NCBI GenBank assembly: GCA_963777045.1 | Contig: CAVZPD010000015.1 | Span: 248,001 to 312,000 of the forward strand | Direction of reading: 5' to 3' | Source of the DNA: JAPSGM01 sp963777045 | GTDB lineage: Bacteria > Chloroflexota > Limnocylindria > QHBO01 | DNA: 64,000 bases | In this document: piece by piece, positions 25,800 to 35,689 of the stretch | How the letters are laid out: each line of letters opens with the position of its first letter | Position numbering within the stretch: position 1 is the stretch's first letter | The notes under the pieces: model-generated | The model's input: only the letters and a program-made list of their open reading frames with translations | The model's database searches: none | What the model was told of the DNA's origin: nothing | Position numbers and translations under genes: made by a program

Positions 25800-27116
25800 A
25801 TGACCCTGCTTTCGAACCTGCAGGAGCGCGCCCGCCAGGAGGTTCGTGCCATGAACCTCGCCACGCTCGGCAGCTCAGTCGGCCTGATCGCGGGACGCGT
25901 TGCCTCGATGGGCCTCGGCTTCCTGGCCTGGCTCGTCGCGGCGCGGCTCTTCACCCCGGCGGATGTGGGGCTGGCGTCGGGGGCGGTGGCGGCGATGATG
26001 TTCTGCGTCCAGCTGGCCGTGTTCGGCATCGGCTCGGCCGTGATCGCGCTCGTCCCGCGCGAGCGCGGCACACCCGGACCCCTGCTGGACAACGCCTTCG
26101 TCAGCGTGCTCCTGCTCGCCGTGGCAATGAGCGTCGCCTTCCTGGTGCTTGCCGGCGCCTTCTTCAGGGAGCTCGACCTGGTGGCGACGGTCCCGTTCCT
26201 GGCGGCGAGCTTCGTGGCGATGACCGTCTTCGGGGCGATCAACGTACTGATGGACAACCTTTCGATCGCGCAGCGCCTGGGCGGCCAGGTCCTTGTCCGG
26301 AACGTGGCGTTCGGCGTGGTAACGCTGGCCGTCCCGCTTGCCTTCGCCGGCGCCGTCAGTGGTCACGGAGCCTGGCTGATCCTCGCCGGCTGGACGGCGG
26401 CCGGCCTGGTCGCGTGCGCCATCGGCGTCAGGCAGATCCGTCGCAGCCTCTCCGGTTACCGTCCGCGCATCGGCCTCGATCTGCGCTTCATCGCGCGTCT
26501 GGTCAGGGTGGGCTTGCCCAACTGGGCGTTGACGATGACCGAGCGCGGACCGGCCCTGCTGATGCCGGTGTTCGTCACGGAGGTCATCTCACCGGAGACG
26601 AACGCATTCTGGTACGCGGCCTGGATGATGGCCTGGGTCGTGATGATCATCCCGATCTCGGTGGGGCAGACGCTATTCGCCGAGGCTGCCCGGGAGCCGG
26701 AGCAGATCCCGCAGGCCACTCGCCACGGCCTGATCACGGCCCTCGGCCTGGGGCTTGCCGCAGCGGCCGGGATGATCGTGGTGGCGCGCTTCGCCCTTGC
26801 CCTCCTGGGGTCCGCCTACGCCGATGCCGGCGAGAACGCTCTCCGCCTGCTGGTGCTCACCGTGGTGCCCTTCTCGTTGATCCAGGCCTACTACGCGATC
26901 TGTCGCGCCCGTCAGCGACTCACCGAGGCAACGCTGGCCGGGGTGGTCTTCGGGACAGCTGCAGTCTCGGCGGCCATCGCCGCCGGCGTTGCGCTCGGAC
27001 TCACCGAGATGGCCGCCGCCTGGCTGGGCGTCCAGCTCGTCGCGGGGGCGTGGGCGGCGATTCGCCTGCGTCAACTGGTCCGCGAAATGGCCTTGCAGCC
27101 GCGGCAGGCCGGCTGA
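25800..27116 (+). CDS. Polysaccharide flippase, Wzx/MATE-like
   Basis: The 438 residues with about 12 hydrophobic helices belong to the MOP superfamily. The N-terminal half has GSSVGLIAGRVASMGLGFLAWLVAARLFTPADVGLASG, the typical start of oligosaccharide flippases, and helix 7 contains LVRVGLPNWALTMTERGPALLMPV. It would move lipid-linked repeat units across the cytoplasmic membrane. It lies 27 bp after the GT2 pair, and its presence points to a Wzx/Wzy-type route. The polytopic protein at 33.3 kb would be the candidate polymerase. Confidence 0.9.
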   Translation: MTLLSNLQERARQEVRAMNLATLGSSVGLIAGRVASMGLGFLAWLVAARLFTPADVGLASGAVAAMMFCVQLAVFGIGSAVIALVPRERGTPGPLLDNAFVSVLLLAVAMSVAFLVLAGAFFRELDLVATVPFLAASFVAMTVFGAINVLMDNLSIAQRLGGQVLVRNVAFGVVTLAVPLAFAGAVSGHGAWLILAGWTAAGLVACAIGVRQIRRSLSGYRPRIGLDLRFIARLVRVGLPNWALTMTERGPALLMPVFVTEVISPETNAFWYAAWMMAWVVMIIPISVGQTLFAEAAREPEQIPQATRHGLITALGLGLAAAAGMIVVARFALALLGSAYADAGENALRLLVLTVVPFSLIQAYYAICRARQRLTEATLAGVVFGTAAVSAAIAAGVALGLTEMAAAWLGVQLVAGAWAAIRLRQLVREMALQPRQAG

Positions 27117-27288
27117 ACCGATCTTCGCAGCGGTGGATCATGCATGGTTTGGGAGAATCCTCGATGATCTGCTGGCCGGGCGTGGACCTACGCCGTACCA
27201 AGGTACGGGTGGTCGGATCGGTGGGCACGTGTGAAGTTATGAGGACTTCCGGGGATCGCGGCAAGCCTCGGGGAAGCGGAGGAGCGCG

Positions 27289-28953
27289 ATGACGAACTGG
27301 AGCCGTCTCCGCGGCTACCTGAGCCCTGGGCAGATTTCCCGGATCGTCGCTCTGCGACTGGGGATCGGGGCCTCCGCCATAACCCTCGCGGTGCTGGTTC
27401 CGGTCTGGCTGGGCACGATGCAGAACTCGGGCGCGCCTCGTTCCGGAGCCGGCGCGTCCCCGTCGGGGCAGGTTGGCGTGATCGGATCTCAGCCGGGTTC
27501 GCCCTCCGGTGATGCCGGCGCCTCGCTATCGCCCTCGCTGCAGCCGTCCACGGCTGATGACGCCAGCGGTTCGCCGGCTGCCTCCGGGGAGGTCGAGGGC
27601 GCCGAGGCTACCCCCGGGGCGAGCGTGACCGCTCCGACGTCGAAGCCGTCAGGAACGGCCTCTACACCACGCCCGGCCACTCCAAAGCCGACCGAGCCAC
27701 CGGCCCCCGTCTCTGGGACGATCTTCGTCGCGACCTCTGGCTCGGACACGAACCCAGGCTCCGCCAGCCGTCCCTTCAAGACGATCGCGCACGCAGCTTC
27801 CGTTGCCGGGTCCGGCTCGACGGTCCTGATTCGCGGCGGCTCCTATGGCGGCTTCGACGTCCGTCGGTCGGGCATCAGCTTCGCCGCGTATCCCGGAGAG
27901 TCGGTGACGGTGAGCGACGCCACGCGCGAAGACGTGATCACCTTCCGCGGCGTCACGTCCGGCGCGCTGTCGGGGCTGGTCGTCAGCGGCAGCACGACGG
28001 CCTATGGCTCAGGCATCAAGATCGACGAATCGTCGGGCGTGACCGTGCGGGGGTCGGTGATTCGCGACAATCGGACGTTCGGCATCGTTGTCGTTCGCTC
28101 ATCGAACGTGAGGATCGAGGGGAACGAGGTCACCGGCAACGCCGACGGCATCGAGGAGCGGTACGCCAGCGGGCTCGTCATCGTCGGCAACAAGATCCAC
28201 GGAAACACGAAGATGGTCGACTCGGGGAGGGGGAAGGAAGGGATCAACTTCTACAAGTCGACCGGCCCCATCACCGTGACCGGCAATCTCCTCTGGGACA
28301 ACGGCACGCACTTCGAGGTCTACGGTGCCAGCAACCTGAACATCACCGGCAACGTGACCTGGAACGGCCAGATCATGGAGACCGGGACCGATGGGCCTGC
28401 CTGCGACGGTAACCGCTTCACGCGCAACATCGGGTACAAGGGGAGTGGCTACCAGGGCGGAGAGACGAACGGCATGATCCTGCGCTGTGCGTCGAACATG
28501 TTGGTGGCGCACAACACCCTGGACGGATTCGACCTGTTTGCATTCGACATCGTCGACGGGACACAGGGCGTCGCGTATGGCGGATCGATCGCCGGTCTGC
28601 GTATCACCAACAACATCGCGGTGGGCGGGCGAGCCTTCAGCATCGACAGCACGCTTCCCGGCTCCGTCAAGATCGACCGCAACCTGCTCTACAACGTCGG
28701 CTCGACGGCGCGCTACGGCAACCACCTGGCCTACGTGAAGTACCTCGATCGTCAGTTCGACTCGCTCGATGTCTTCGCCGCCGCAACGGGGTACGAGCAG
28801 AACGGCGTCTTCGGTGAGCCGCGCTTCGTCAATGGCTCGGGTCGGGACTACCACCTGCGCTCGGACTCGCCAGCGGTCGACCGCGGGACGGTGGTGCTAT
28901 CCGATGGGTTCGCGGGCGCCGCACCCGACCTGGGGCGCTACGAAGGGCACTGA
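27289..28953 (+). CDS. Membrane-anchored right-handed beta-helix protein
   Basis: The 554-residue protein has an N-terminal signal-anchor (about 18-43), a Ser/Pro/Thr/Ala-rich linker (45-145), and then a parallel beta-helix of DUF1565/NosD type. It opens with GTIFVATSGSDTNPGSASRPFKTIAHAAS and continues in coils such as SGVTVRGSVIRDN, SNVRIEGNEVTGN, GLVIVGNKIHGN and PITVTGNLLWDN. It ends in DYHLRSDSPAVDRGTV...PDLGRYEGH, a hallmark of these proteins. Such folds are polysaccharide lyases, epimerases or carbohydrate-binding proteins, and the cluster context supports acting on the exported glycan. SD CGGAGGAG precedes ATG 27289. The gap 27117-27288 shows nothing else. Confidence 0.88.
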   Translation: MTNWSRLRGYLSPGQISRIVALRLGIGASAITLAVLVPVWLGTMQNSGAPRSGAGASPSGQVGVIGSQPGSPSGDAGASLSPSLQPSTADDASGSPAASGEVEGAEATPGASVTAPTSKPSGTASTPRPATPKPTEPPAPVSGTIFVATSGSDTNPGSASRPFKTIAHAASVAGSGSTVLIRGGSYGGFDVRRSGISFAAYPGESVTVSDATREDVITFRGVTSGALSGLVVSGSTTAYGSGIKIDESSGVTVRGSVIRDNRTFGIVVVRSSNVRIEGNEVTGNADGIEERYASGLVIVGNKIHGNTKMVDSGRGKEGINFYKSTGPITVTGNLLWDNGTHFEVYGASNLNITGNVTWNGQIMETGTDGPACDGNRFTRNIGYKGSGYQGGETNGMILRCASNMLVAHNTLDGFDLFAFDIVDGTQGVAYGGSIAGLRITNNIAVGGRAFSIDSTLPGSVKIDRNLLYNVGSTARYGNHLAYVKYLDRQFDSLDVFAAATGYEQNGVFGEPRFVNGSGRDYHLRSDSPAVDRGTVVLSDGFAGAAPDLGRYEGH

Positions 28954-29210
28954 TCCGGGCGCCCGAGTATCCGGCGACCGAGATCGTGGTACCGGCCACC
29001 GCGAACCAGGCCACGAGCAAAGTGTTGACGGCCTGCACCAGCGTGCTCGAACAGGTCGGTTGCAGGTGCTTCCCCACAGGGTCCCGGGGGCAGTACTCTG
29101 GTACCAGGACCTGCGTGCTGTACGTCATGAGGGTTCCATTTTCTCGTAGCCGCTGCGCCCCGGGGGGATTGGGCAGGCCAACGAGCACCTGACGCTGCCA
29201 AGGGGAGTCA

Positions 29211-32200
29211 ATGATCGGCCCGAGACCGGTGGTTGTGCGTAGGTCCAGAAACGGCGTCGTCACCCTCGTGCTTGCCGCACTCGTCGGCCTGGCGCTGGCG
29301 CCGTTGTCTCCGGTGGCGGTCGTGCGAGCCGCGACCGACGTCGGCTATGTCGACCAGTCGTACTCGGGGACGAGCACGCCCACCGGGCGCGAGCCGCAGA
29401 GCAAGCTCTGGTACAACGACGGCACCTGGTGGGGCAGCCTGTACGGCAGCGCGTCTCGCGACTTCGACATCCATCGGCTCGACCGGAGCACGCAGACCTG
29501 GATCGACACCGGCGTCATGATCGACGACCGCTCGAAGTCGTCGGCGGACACCCTCTGGGACGGGAGCAAGCTCTTCGCGGTCTCTGCGGTCTCGGACCAG
29601 TCGAGCAGCAGCTCCCCGCCCACCGGCGGCGACCTCGGGATCCGCGTCCTCAGGTATTCGTACAGTGCTGCCACCAAGTCGTACAGCCTCGACGCCGGCT
29701 TCCCGGCCATCGTCGCCACGGCTGCGGTCGAGTCGGTCTCGCTCGACAAGGACTCGACCGGCCGGATCTGGGTCACGTGGACCTACGCGAACGGCACGGG
29801 TCGCCGCAGCGTCTACGTCACGCACTCCACCGCCAGCACCTCCAGCTACATCGCCCCGTACGCACTCCCGGTCAGCGGTGCCACCAACCTGGATAACTCC
29901 GACTACTCGGCCATCGTGGCCTACAGCGGACGGATCGGCGTGATGTGGAGCAACCAGACCGATGCGGTGATGTACTTCGCCTACCACCAGGACGGCGCGC
30001 CCGACAGCGCGTGGACGGTGAACGAGGCGCTCTCCGGGCCAGGTTGGGCGGATAACCACATGACGATCAAGTCGCTCCAGGCGGATGCCGCGGGGCAGGT
30101 CTTCGCCGCAACGAAGACCTCTCTCAACGGCGACAAGTGCCCGCCTTCGTCGACCAACGCCCAGAAGCCGCTGATCCTCCTGCTCTACATGGACACGAAC
30201 GGCGGCTGGCAGCGTCGCACCTTCAGCACCGCTGCGGACTGCGAATCGCGCCCGATCCTGGTCCTCGACCAGCAGAGCCGAAAGATCTACCTCTTTGCGA
30301 CCTTGCCGGCACCGGGGAGCTCGTACGGCAGCGGCGGCTCGATCTACTACAAGTCCACCAGCCTCGATAACCCGAACTTCGCTTCGGGCCCGGGAACGCC
30401 CTTCATCCAGCTCGCGGCGCACCTGAAGGTCAACAACGCCACGTCGACGAAGCAGTCGGTGACGCCGGCGAGCGGCCTCGTGGTCCTCGCCGGTGACGAC
30501 CACACCAAGACCTACGTCCACAACGACATATCGCTCGGCGGAGACACCGCAGCGCCCGGCGTCACGGCCACCGATCCGGCCAGCGGCGCGAGCAACATCC
30601 CCACCGCCAGCACGGTGAGCGCGACCTTCAGCGAGCCGATCGCGGCCGCCACCGTCACCACCACCAGCTTCACCCTGACCGATACCACCACCAGCACCGC
30701 GGTGAGCGGCAGCGTCGCCTACGACAGCGGGACGTTGGCCGCGACCTTCACCCCGAGCGCGGCGCTGGCCGGCGGCCACGCCTTCCGCGCCAACGTCAGC
30801 ACGGCCGTGACCGATCTCGCGGGCAACCACCTCGCCGCCCCGGTCAGCTGGACCTTCACCACCGTGGCGGCCGGGGACAGCATCCCGCCCAGCGTCACCT
30901 TGACCGCGCCGGCCACCGGCGCGCTGGTGAGCGGCGGGGGGGTGAGCCTGTCCGCCACCGCCAGCGACAACGTGGCGGTCGACCATGTCGACTTCCTGGT
31001 CGACGGCGTGCTGGTCGGCAGCGATGCCAGCGCACCCTATGGCCTGAGCTGGGACTCCAGCAGCGTGGGTGACGGCTCGCACACCATCACCGCCCGCGCG
31101 GTGGACCCCTCGCTCAACAGCGCCAGCGACAGCCACGCGGTGACCGTCTCCAACGTGCCGCCGCCCAGCGGCAGCCTGTTCAGCGACGACTTCGAGTCCG
31201 GCGGTCTCAGCCGCTGGAGCACGGTCAGCACCGCTGGCAGCGGCAGCGCCAGCGTCCAGAGCGGCACCGTGCATGACGGCGTCTACGCCGCCCGCCTGAC
31301 CTCGTCGGGGAGCGGCAGCTCCTACGCCTACGCGCGCGCCGACTTCGGCAGCAACCAGGGCGAGCTGACCCTGGCTGGCGACTTCCGGATCGCCGGCGAG
31401 GGGGCCAGCAACCAGAACATCCCGCTCTTCCGCCTCTTCGACGCGTCGGGCACGCGCCGGCTGAGCCTCTACCGCCAGGACGTCTCGGGTGGCATCTACA
31501 TCTGGGACGGGACCGGCTACCACCCCACCGGCACGAGCCTCGCCCTGAACACCTGGGGCCACTTCGAGCTGCACGCCATCGCCGGCAACGGCAGCGGCAT
31601 CGCCACGCTGGAGCTCCGCCTGGACGGAGCGCTGATCTACCAGGTCACCAACGCCACCCTGCCACCGGTGCGCATCGCACAGATCGGCAACGATTCAAAG
31701 AACCAGCCGATGGACCTCCACGTCGACAACGTGGCCATCAGCGGCCCGGGCGGTGCCCCGACCGCCCCCGACACGACCATCACATCCGGGCCGATCGGCA
31801 CCGTTCCCACTTCGAGCGCGAGCTTCTCCTTCACGTCGTCGACCTCCGGCGCTTCCTTCACCTGCAGTCTTGACGGAGCGCCGTTCACGGCCTGCACCGC
31901 GCCCAAGGCGTACAGCGGACTCGCCGACGGGCCGCATGCCTTCGCGGTTGCCGCTGCCGCAAACGGCATCAGCGATCCGACGCCGGCTACCACGGGTTGG
32001 ACGGTCGACACCGCAGCGCCGGGCGTCACGTCCACCGATCCGGCCAGCGGCGCGAGCAACATCCCCACCGCCAGCACGGTGAGGGCGACCTTCAGCGAGC
32101 CGATCGCGGCCGCCACCGTCACCACCACCAGCTTCACCCTGACCGATACCACCACCAGCACCGCGGTGAGCGGCAGCGTCGCCTACGACAGCGGGACGTT

Positions 32201-33215
32201 GGCCGCGACCTTCACCCCGAGCGCGGCGCTGGCCGGCGGCCACGCCTTCCGCGCCAACGTCAGCACGGCCGTGACCGATCTCGCGGGCAACCACCTCGCC
32301 GCCCCGGTCAGCTGGACCTTCACCACCGTGGCGGCCGGGGACAGCATCCCGCCCAGCGTCACCTTGACCGCGCCGGCCACCGGCGCGCTGGTGAGCGGCG
32401 GGGGGGTGAGCCTGTCCGCCACCGCCAGCGACAACGTGGCGGTCGACCATGTCGACTTCCTGGTCGACGGCGTGCTGGTCGGCAGCGATGCCAGCGCACC
32501 CTATGGCCTGAGCTGGGACTCCAGCAGCGTGGGTGACGGCTCGCACACCATCACCGCCCGCGCGGTGGACCCCTCGCTCAACAGCGCCAGCGACAGCCAC
32601 GCGGTGACCGTCTCCAACGTGCCGCCGCCCAGCGGCAGCCTGTTCAGCGACGACTTCGAGTCCGGCGGTCTCAGCCGCTGGAGCACGGTCAGCACCGCTG
32701 GCAGCGGCAGCGCCAGCGTCCAGAGCGGCACCGTGCATGACGGCGTCTACGCCGCCCGCCTGACCTCGTCGGGGAGCGGCAGCTCCTACGCCTACGCGCG
32801 CGCCGACTTCGGCAGCAACCAGGGCGAGCTGACCCTGGCTGGCGACTTCCGGATCGCCGGCGAGGGGGCCAGCAACCAGAACATCCCGCTCTTCCGCCTC
32901 TTCGACGCGTCGGGCACGCGCCGGCTGAGCCTCTACCGCCAGGACGTCTCGGGTGGCATCTACATCTGGGACGGGACCGGCTACCACCCCACCGGCACGA
33001 GCCTCGCCCTGAACACCTGGGGCCACTTCGAGCTGCACGCCATCGCCGGCAACGGCAGCGGCATCGCCACGCTGGAGCTCCGCCTGGACGGAGCGCTGAT
33101 CTACCAGGTCACCAACGCCACCCTGCCACCGGTGCGCATCGCACAGATCGGCAACGATTCAAAGAACCAGCCGATGGACCTCCACGTCGACAACGTGGCC
33201 ATCAGCGGGGCCTGA
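29211..33215 (+). CDS. Large secreted multidomain protein (propeller-like domain, Ig-like and lectin-like repeats)
   Basis: The 1334-residue protein has a signal peptide (about 1-41, AVVRA|ATD). A ~390-residue beta-rich domain carries PQSKLWYNDGTWWGSLYG near residue 61 and is shared with the protein at 36.5 kb. Then comes module A (445-845): an SbsA-type Ig domain (DPASGASNIPTASTV, Big_5), a Big_7-like Ig domain (PPSVTLTAPATGALV), and a LamG/concanavalin-like domain (LFSDDFESGGLSRW). A Cys-containing Ig-like linker (851-932) is followed by module B (933-1333), a near-perfect copy of module A. It ends right after module B with no anchor. Likely a secreted or cell-surface carbohydrate-binding protein. 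SD AAGGGGAG. Confidence 0.88.
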   Translation: MIGPRPVVVRRSRNGVVTLVLAALVGLALAPLSPVAVVRAATDVGYVDQSYSGTSTPTGREPQSKLWYNDGTWWGSLYGSASRDFDIHRLDRSTQTWIDTGVMIDDRSKSSADTLWDGSKLFAVSAVSDQSSSSSPPTGGDLGIRVLRYSYSAATKSYSLDAGFPAIVATAAVESVSLDKDSTGRIWVTWTYANGTGRRSVYVTHSTASTSSYIAPYALPVSGATNLDNSDYSAIVAYSGRIGVMWSNQTDAVMYFAYHQDGAPDSAWTVNEALSGPGWADNHMTIKSLQADAAGQVFAATKTSLNGDKCPPSSTNAQKPLILLLYMDTNGGWQRRTFSTAADCESRPILVLDQQSRKIYLFATLPAPGSSYGSGGSIYYKSTSLDNPNFASGPGTPFIQLAAHLKVNNATSTKQSVTPASGLVVLAGDDHTKTYVHNDISLGGDTAAPGVTATDPASGASNIPTASTVSATFSEPIAAATVTTTSFTLTDTTTSTAVSGSVAYDSGTLAATFTPSAALAGGHAFRANVSTAVTDLAGNHLAAPVSWTFTTVAAGDSIPPSVTLTAPATGALVSGGGVSLSATASDNVAVDHVDFLVDGVLVGSDASAPYGLSWDSSSVGDGSHTITARAVDPSLNSASDSHAVTVSNVPPPSGSLFSDDFESGGLSRWSTVSTAGSGSASVQSGTVHDGVYAARLTSSGSGSSYAYARADFGSNQGELTLAGDFRIAGEGASNQNIPLFRLFDASGTRRLSLYRQDVSGGIYIWDGTGYHPTGTSLALNTWGHFELHAIAGNGSGIATLELRLDGALIYQVTNATLPPVRIAQIGNDSKNQPMDLHVDNVAISGPGGAPTAPDTTITSGPIGTVPTSSASFSFTSSTSGASFTCSLDGAPFTACTAPKAYSGLADGPHAFAVAAAANGISDPTPATTGWTVDTAAPGVTSTDPASGASNIPTASTVRATFSEPIAAATVTTTSFTLTDTTTSTAVSGSVAYDSGTLAATFTPSAALAGGHAFRANVSTAVTDLAGNHLAAPVSWTFTTVAAGDSIPPSVTLTAPATGALVSGGGVSLSATASDNVAVDHVDFLVDGVLVGSDASAPYGLSWDSSSVGDGSHTITARAVDPSLNSASDSHAVTVSNVPPPSGSLFSDDFESGGLSRWSTVSTAGSGSASVQSGTVHDGVYAARLTSSGSGSSYAYARADFGSNQGELTLAGDFRIAGEGASNQNIPLFRLFDASGTRRLSLYRQDVSGGIYIWDGTGYHPTGTSLALNTWGHFELHAIAGNGSGIATLELRLDGALIYQVTNATLPPVRIAQIGNDSKNQPMDLHVDNVAISGA
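30543..31744 (+). repeat. 1.2-kb direct repeat, copy A
   Basis: Copy A of an intragenic duplication. Copy B is 32007-33208, offset 1464 bp. Only a few differences are seen, all near the 5' end (for example GGCCACC versus GTCCACC, and GTGAGCGCG versus GTGAGGGCG). Confidence 0.93.
32007..33208 (+). repeat. 1.2-kb direct repeat, copy B
   Basis: Second copy of the Ig-Ig-LamG module. It runs to within 7 bp of the stop codon. The 262 bp between the copies encode a distinct Ig-like linker. Confidence 0.93.
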
Positions 33216-33273
33216 ACGTAGCATAGGGCCCCGTGCACTCCTACCCGCGTCGACCGGCCAGCGTCGCCGGCCC

Positions 33274-35055
33274 ATGAGCCTCGGCACCGCCACCCGCGTC
33301 GGCCCTCGCCTCCAGCTCGCCCGGATCGACTTCGTCCAGGCCGCGCTCGTCGCCGCCATGCTCGTCTCACTGGGGCTCTGGGGGTTCTCACTGCGCGACG
33401 TCGACGTGGAGGCGATGAACGACCTCGGGCTGGCGTCGGTGCTGACGCCACTGACCGGCGCCGCGTACGCCCTGCTGACCGCCACCTTCGCCATCGCGGT
33501 CGTGAGCCGCCCTCAGGCTCGGTGGCTGCTGCTGCTCCACGTCCTCGCGCTGATCGTCATGCTCTTCACGTTGCCCGCGGTGCTCGAATCCGCCGCACGG
33601 TTCAGCGTCTCGTGGCGACATGCCGGGATCATCGAGGTGCTTACGCGGACGGGCCGTATCGACCCATCCATCGACGCCTACTTCAGCTGGCCCGGCTTCT
33701 TCGCCCTCGGCGCCTTCGTAACGCAGGCTGCGGGACTCGCCTCGCCGATCGAGATGGCGCCGTTGGCACCTCTCGCCTTCAACCTGCTCTACCTGCCGGC
33801 CGTGCTCCTGATCATGCGCGCGGGGACGTCGGACGCACGCCTGGTCTGGACCGGCACCTGGATCTTCTTCGTCGGCAACTGGATCGGCCAGGACTACTTC
33901 TCGCCACAGGGGCTGGCCTACTTCCTGTATCTGCTCGTGCTCGCGGTGCTCCTGACGCTCTTCCGGCACGCCCCGCCGGAGGATGGCTGGCTCGCGCGCT
34001 GGTTCCGTCCCTGGGATGCGGATCGCGCGCGTCCCGAGCTTCGGCCGCACCAGCGCGCCGCGCTGATGGCCAGCGTGCTGCTCCTGTTCGCGACCACCGT
34101 CTACAGCCACCAGTTGACGCCGTTCGCCATCGTCGGCATCGTCATCTTGCTGGTCGCCGTCAGACGCGTGGATGCGACGGGTCTCCCGGTGGTGATGCTC
34201 GTGCTGCTCAGCGCGTGGCTCAGCTACATGACAGTGGAGTACCTCAGCGGGCACATCGCCTCGCTCATCGCCCGCATCGGCAGCGTCGACAGCACGGTGA
34301 CCGCCAACCTCACCGATCGGTTCCGTGGCAGCTCGCTACACCTCCTGGTGCTGGGAGTCCGGGCCCTTACCACCCTCATGATCTTCGGGCTCGCCTTCAT
34401 CGGATCGCTCGATCGGCTGGTACAGGGGCGCCGCGATCTCACCTGGCCGGCGCTCGCCGCGGCGCCGTTCGGACTCCTGCTGCTGCAGTCCTACGGGGGC
34501 GAGATGCTGCTGCGCGTCTACCTGTTCGCGCTCCCCTTCGCGGCATTCCTGGCTGCCCACGCCTTCGCCGCAGTCGGCACGCGGGGGCGCCCGCGACACG
34601 CGCTGGTGCTGTTCGGCGTCCTCTCGATCCTGGCGGGAGCGTTCCTGGTCAGCCGCTACGGCAACGAGCGCATGGACATGGTCACCTCCACCGAAGTGGC
34701 CGGCATGGAGCGGCTCTACACGCTCGCGCCGCGCGATTCCCTGCTCGTCGCCCTCACCGACAACACGGTCTGGAAGTTCAAGGACTACGAGCTGTACCAC
34801 TACGCCGTCGTGAACCGGGAGGCGCGGTCGCTGGATCTATCTGCGATCATCGCCCGCATGCGTCGTGATCCCGAGCGCCAGGCGTTCCTGGTCATCAGTC
34901 GATCGCAGCTCGCTGCTCTCGAGCTGCAGGGCGGCATGTCACCACTGGAGGTCGACGAGCTGGTCGGCGACGTGGCGAGTGATCCGCGCCTGAGCCTCGT
35001 GTTCGAGAATGCCGAGGTGAGCGTCTTTTCGACGACGGACCAGGTTTCCTCGTGA
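33274..35055 (+). CDS. Polytopic membrane protein, candidate polymerase or GT-C enzyme
   Basis: The 593-residue protein has about 12 hydrophobic segments and a soluble C-terminal tail (about 470-593). The first extracytoplasmic region after helix 3 is long and contains RTGRIDPSIDAYFSWPGFF, and later FFVGNWIGQDYFSPQG. These charged aromatic loops, together with the position just after two glycan-associated secreted proteins and downstream of a Wzx-like flippase, suggest a Wzy-like polymerase or GT-C glycosyltransferase. I see no diagnostic motif, so this is inference. The next gene overlaps its stop (GTGA). Confidence 0.7.
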   Translation: MSLGTATRVGPRLQLARIDFVQAALVAAMLVSLGLWGFSLRDVDVEAMNDLGLASVLTPLTGAAYALLTATFAIAVVSRPQARWLLLLHVLALIVMLFTLPAVLESAARFSVSWRHAGIIEVLTRTGRIDPSIDAYFSWPGFFALGAFVTQAAGLASPIEMAPLAPLAFNLLYLPAVLLIMRAGTSDARLVWTGTWIFFVGNWIGQDYFSPQGLAYFLYLLVLAVLLTLFRHAPPEDGWLARWFRPWDADRARPELRPHQRAALMASVLLLFATTVYSHQLTPFAIVGIVILLVAVRRVDATGLPVVMLVLLSAWLSYMTVEYLSGHIASLIARIGSVDSTVTANLTDRFRGSSLHLLVLGVRALTTLMIFGLAFIGSLDRLVQGRRDLTWPALAAAPFGLLLLQSYGGEMLLRVYLFALPFAAFLAAHAFAAVGTRGRPRHALVLFGVLSILAGAFLVSRYGNERMDMVTSTEVAGMERLYTLAPRDSLLVALTDNTVWKFKDYELYHYAVVNREARSLDLSAIIARMRRDPERQAFLVISRSQLAALELQGGMSPLEVDELVGDVASDPRLSLVFENAEVSVFSTTDQVSS

Positions 35056-35444
35056 GGCCCCGCCTCCTCGTCCCCGCCGGCCTGCTGCTTCTGACTGGAG
35101 CTGCCCAGCTCCTGGTCCTGCTCGGAAGCGAGGGGCCGCCGCGCGTGGTCCTGGTGTTCGCCTTCCTGCTGCTCGCGCCGGGCTGGCCGGTGGTGAGCAT
35201 TGCGGACCCGCCGTTCGGCCTGCTGGGCCGCCTGGCGCTGGCGGCCGGCGTGAGCATCTCGCTGGACATGCTGGTAGCGAGCGTTCTCCTCTACCTGCGC
35301 CTCTGGTCTGCCGAGCTTGCGCTCGTCACCGTCGCCCTCATGGTGGTCGTCGGTGTGGTCATCGACCTGCCACCGACGCGTGCCCTGCTGGTGCGGCAGG
35401 CTCGAGCGGCCTGGTCGACACTCGGAACGGAGCGACGCGTATGA
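35052..35444 (+). CDS. Small membrane protein, DUF1616-like
   Basis: The 130 residues have four hydrophobic segments. The stretch RVVLVFAFLLLAPGWPVVSIADPPFGLLGRLALAAGVSIS matches the start of DUF1616-type membrane proteins found in archaeal and bacterial envelope clusters (LAPGWxVV, then LERLALxxGLS). It has only the N-terminal part of such proteins. GTG start at 35052 overlaps the upstream stop, and its own stop overlaps the next ATG (ATGA), so a tight translational chain runs through 33.3-35.7 kb. Confidence 0.65.
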   Translation: MRPRLLVPAGLLLLTGAAQLLVLLGSEGPPRVVLVFAFLLLAPGWPVVSIADPPFGLLGRLALAAGVSISLDMLVASVLLYLRLWSAELALVTVALMVVVGVVIDLPPTRALLVRQARAAWSTLGTERRV

Positions 35445-35686
35445 CGATCCTCATCGATCAGGCGAGCCGCCAGACCATCCTCTCCTTCACCTACGACTTC
35501 CGTTCCACGACCGGGGGCGTCGCGCTGATCGTTCTGCTCGTCGTCGTCCTCGTGCTCCGCGAGCTGATTCGCGTCCATGGCGGTCCGCGCATGACCCAGC
35601 GGCTGGACCAGCTGAACGTGGCTGCCTATCCGCTGTTGCTCGCGTTCGCGGCGATCATGGTGGTGCGCCTTGTCTCGCTCATCTAG
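35441..35686 (+). CDS. Small two-TM membrane protein
   Basis: The 81 residues have helices at about 28-42 and 60-78, joined by a basic segment (RELIRVHGGPRMTQRLDQLNV). ATG 35441 overlaps the preceding stop. It is unrecognised alone, but the position between a DUF1616-like protein and a CPBP-like protein implies a membrane complex role in the cluster. Confidence 0.6.
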   Translation: MTILIDQASRQTILSFTYDFRSTTGGVALIVLLVVVLVLRELIRVHGGPRMTQRLDQLNVAAYPLLLAFAAIMVVRLVSLI

Positions 35687-35689
35687 CCA

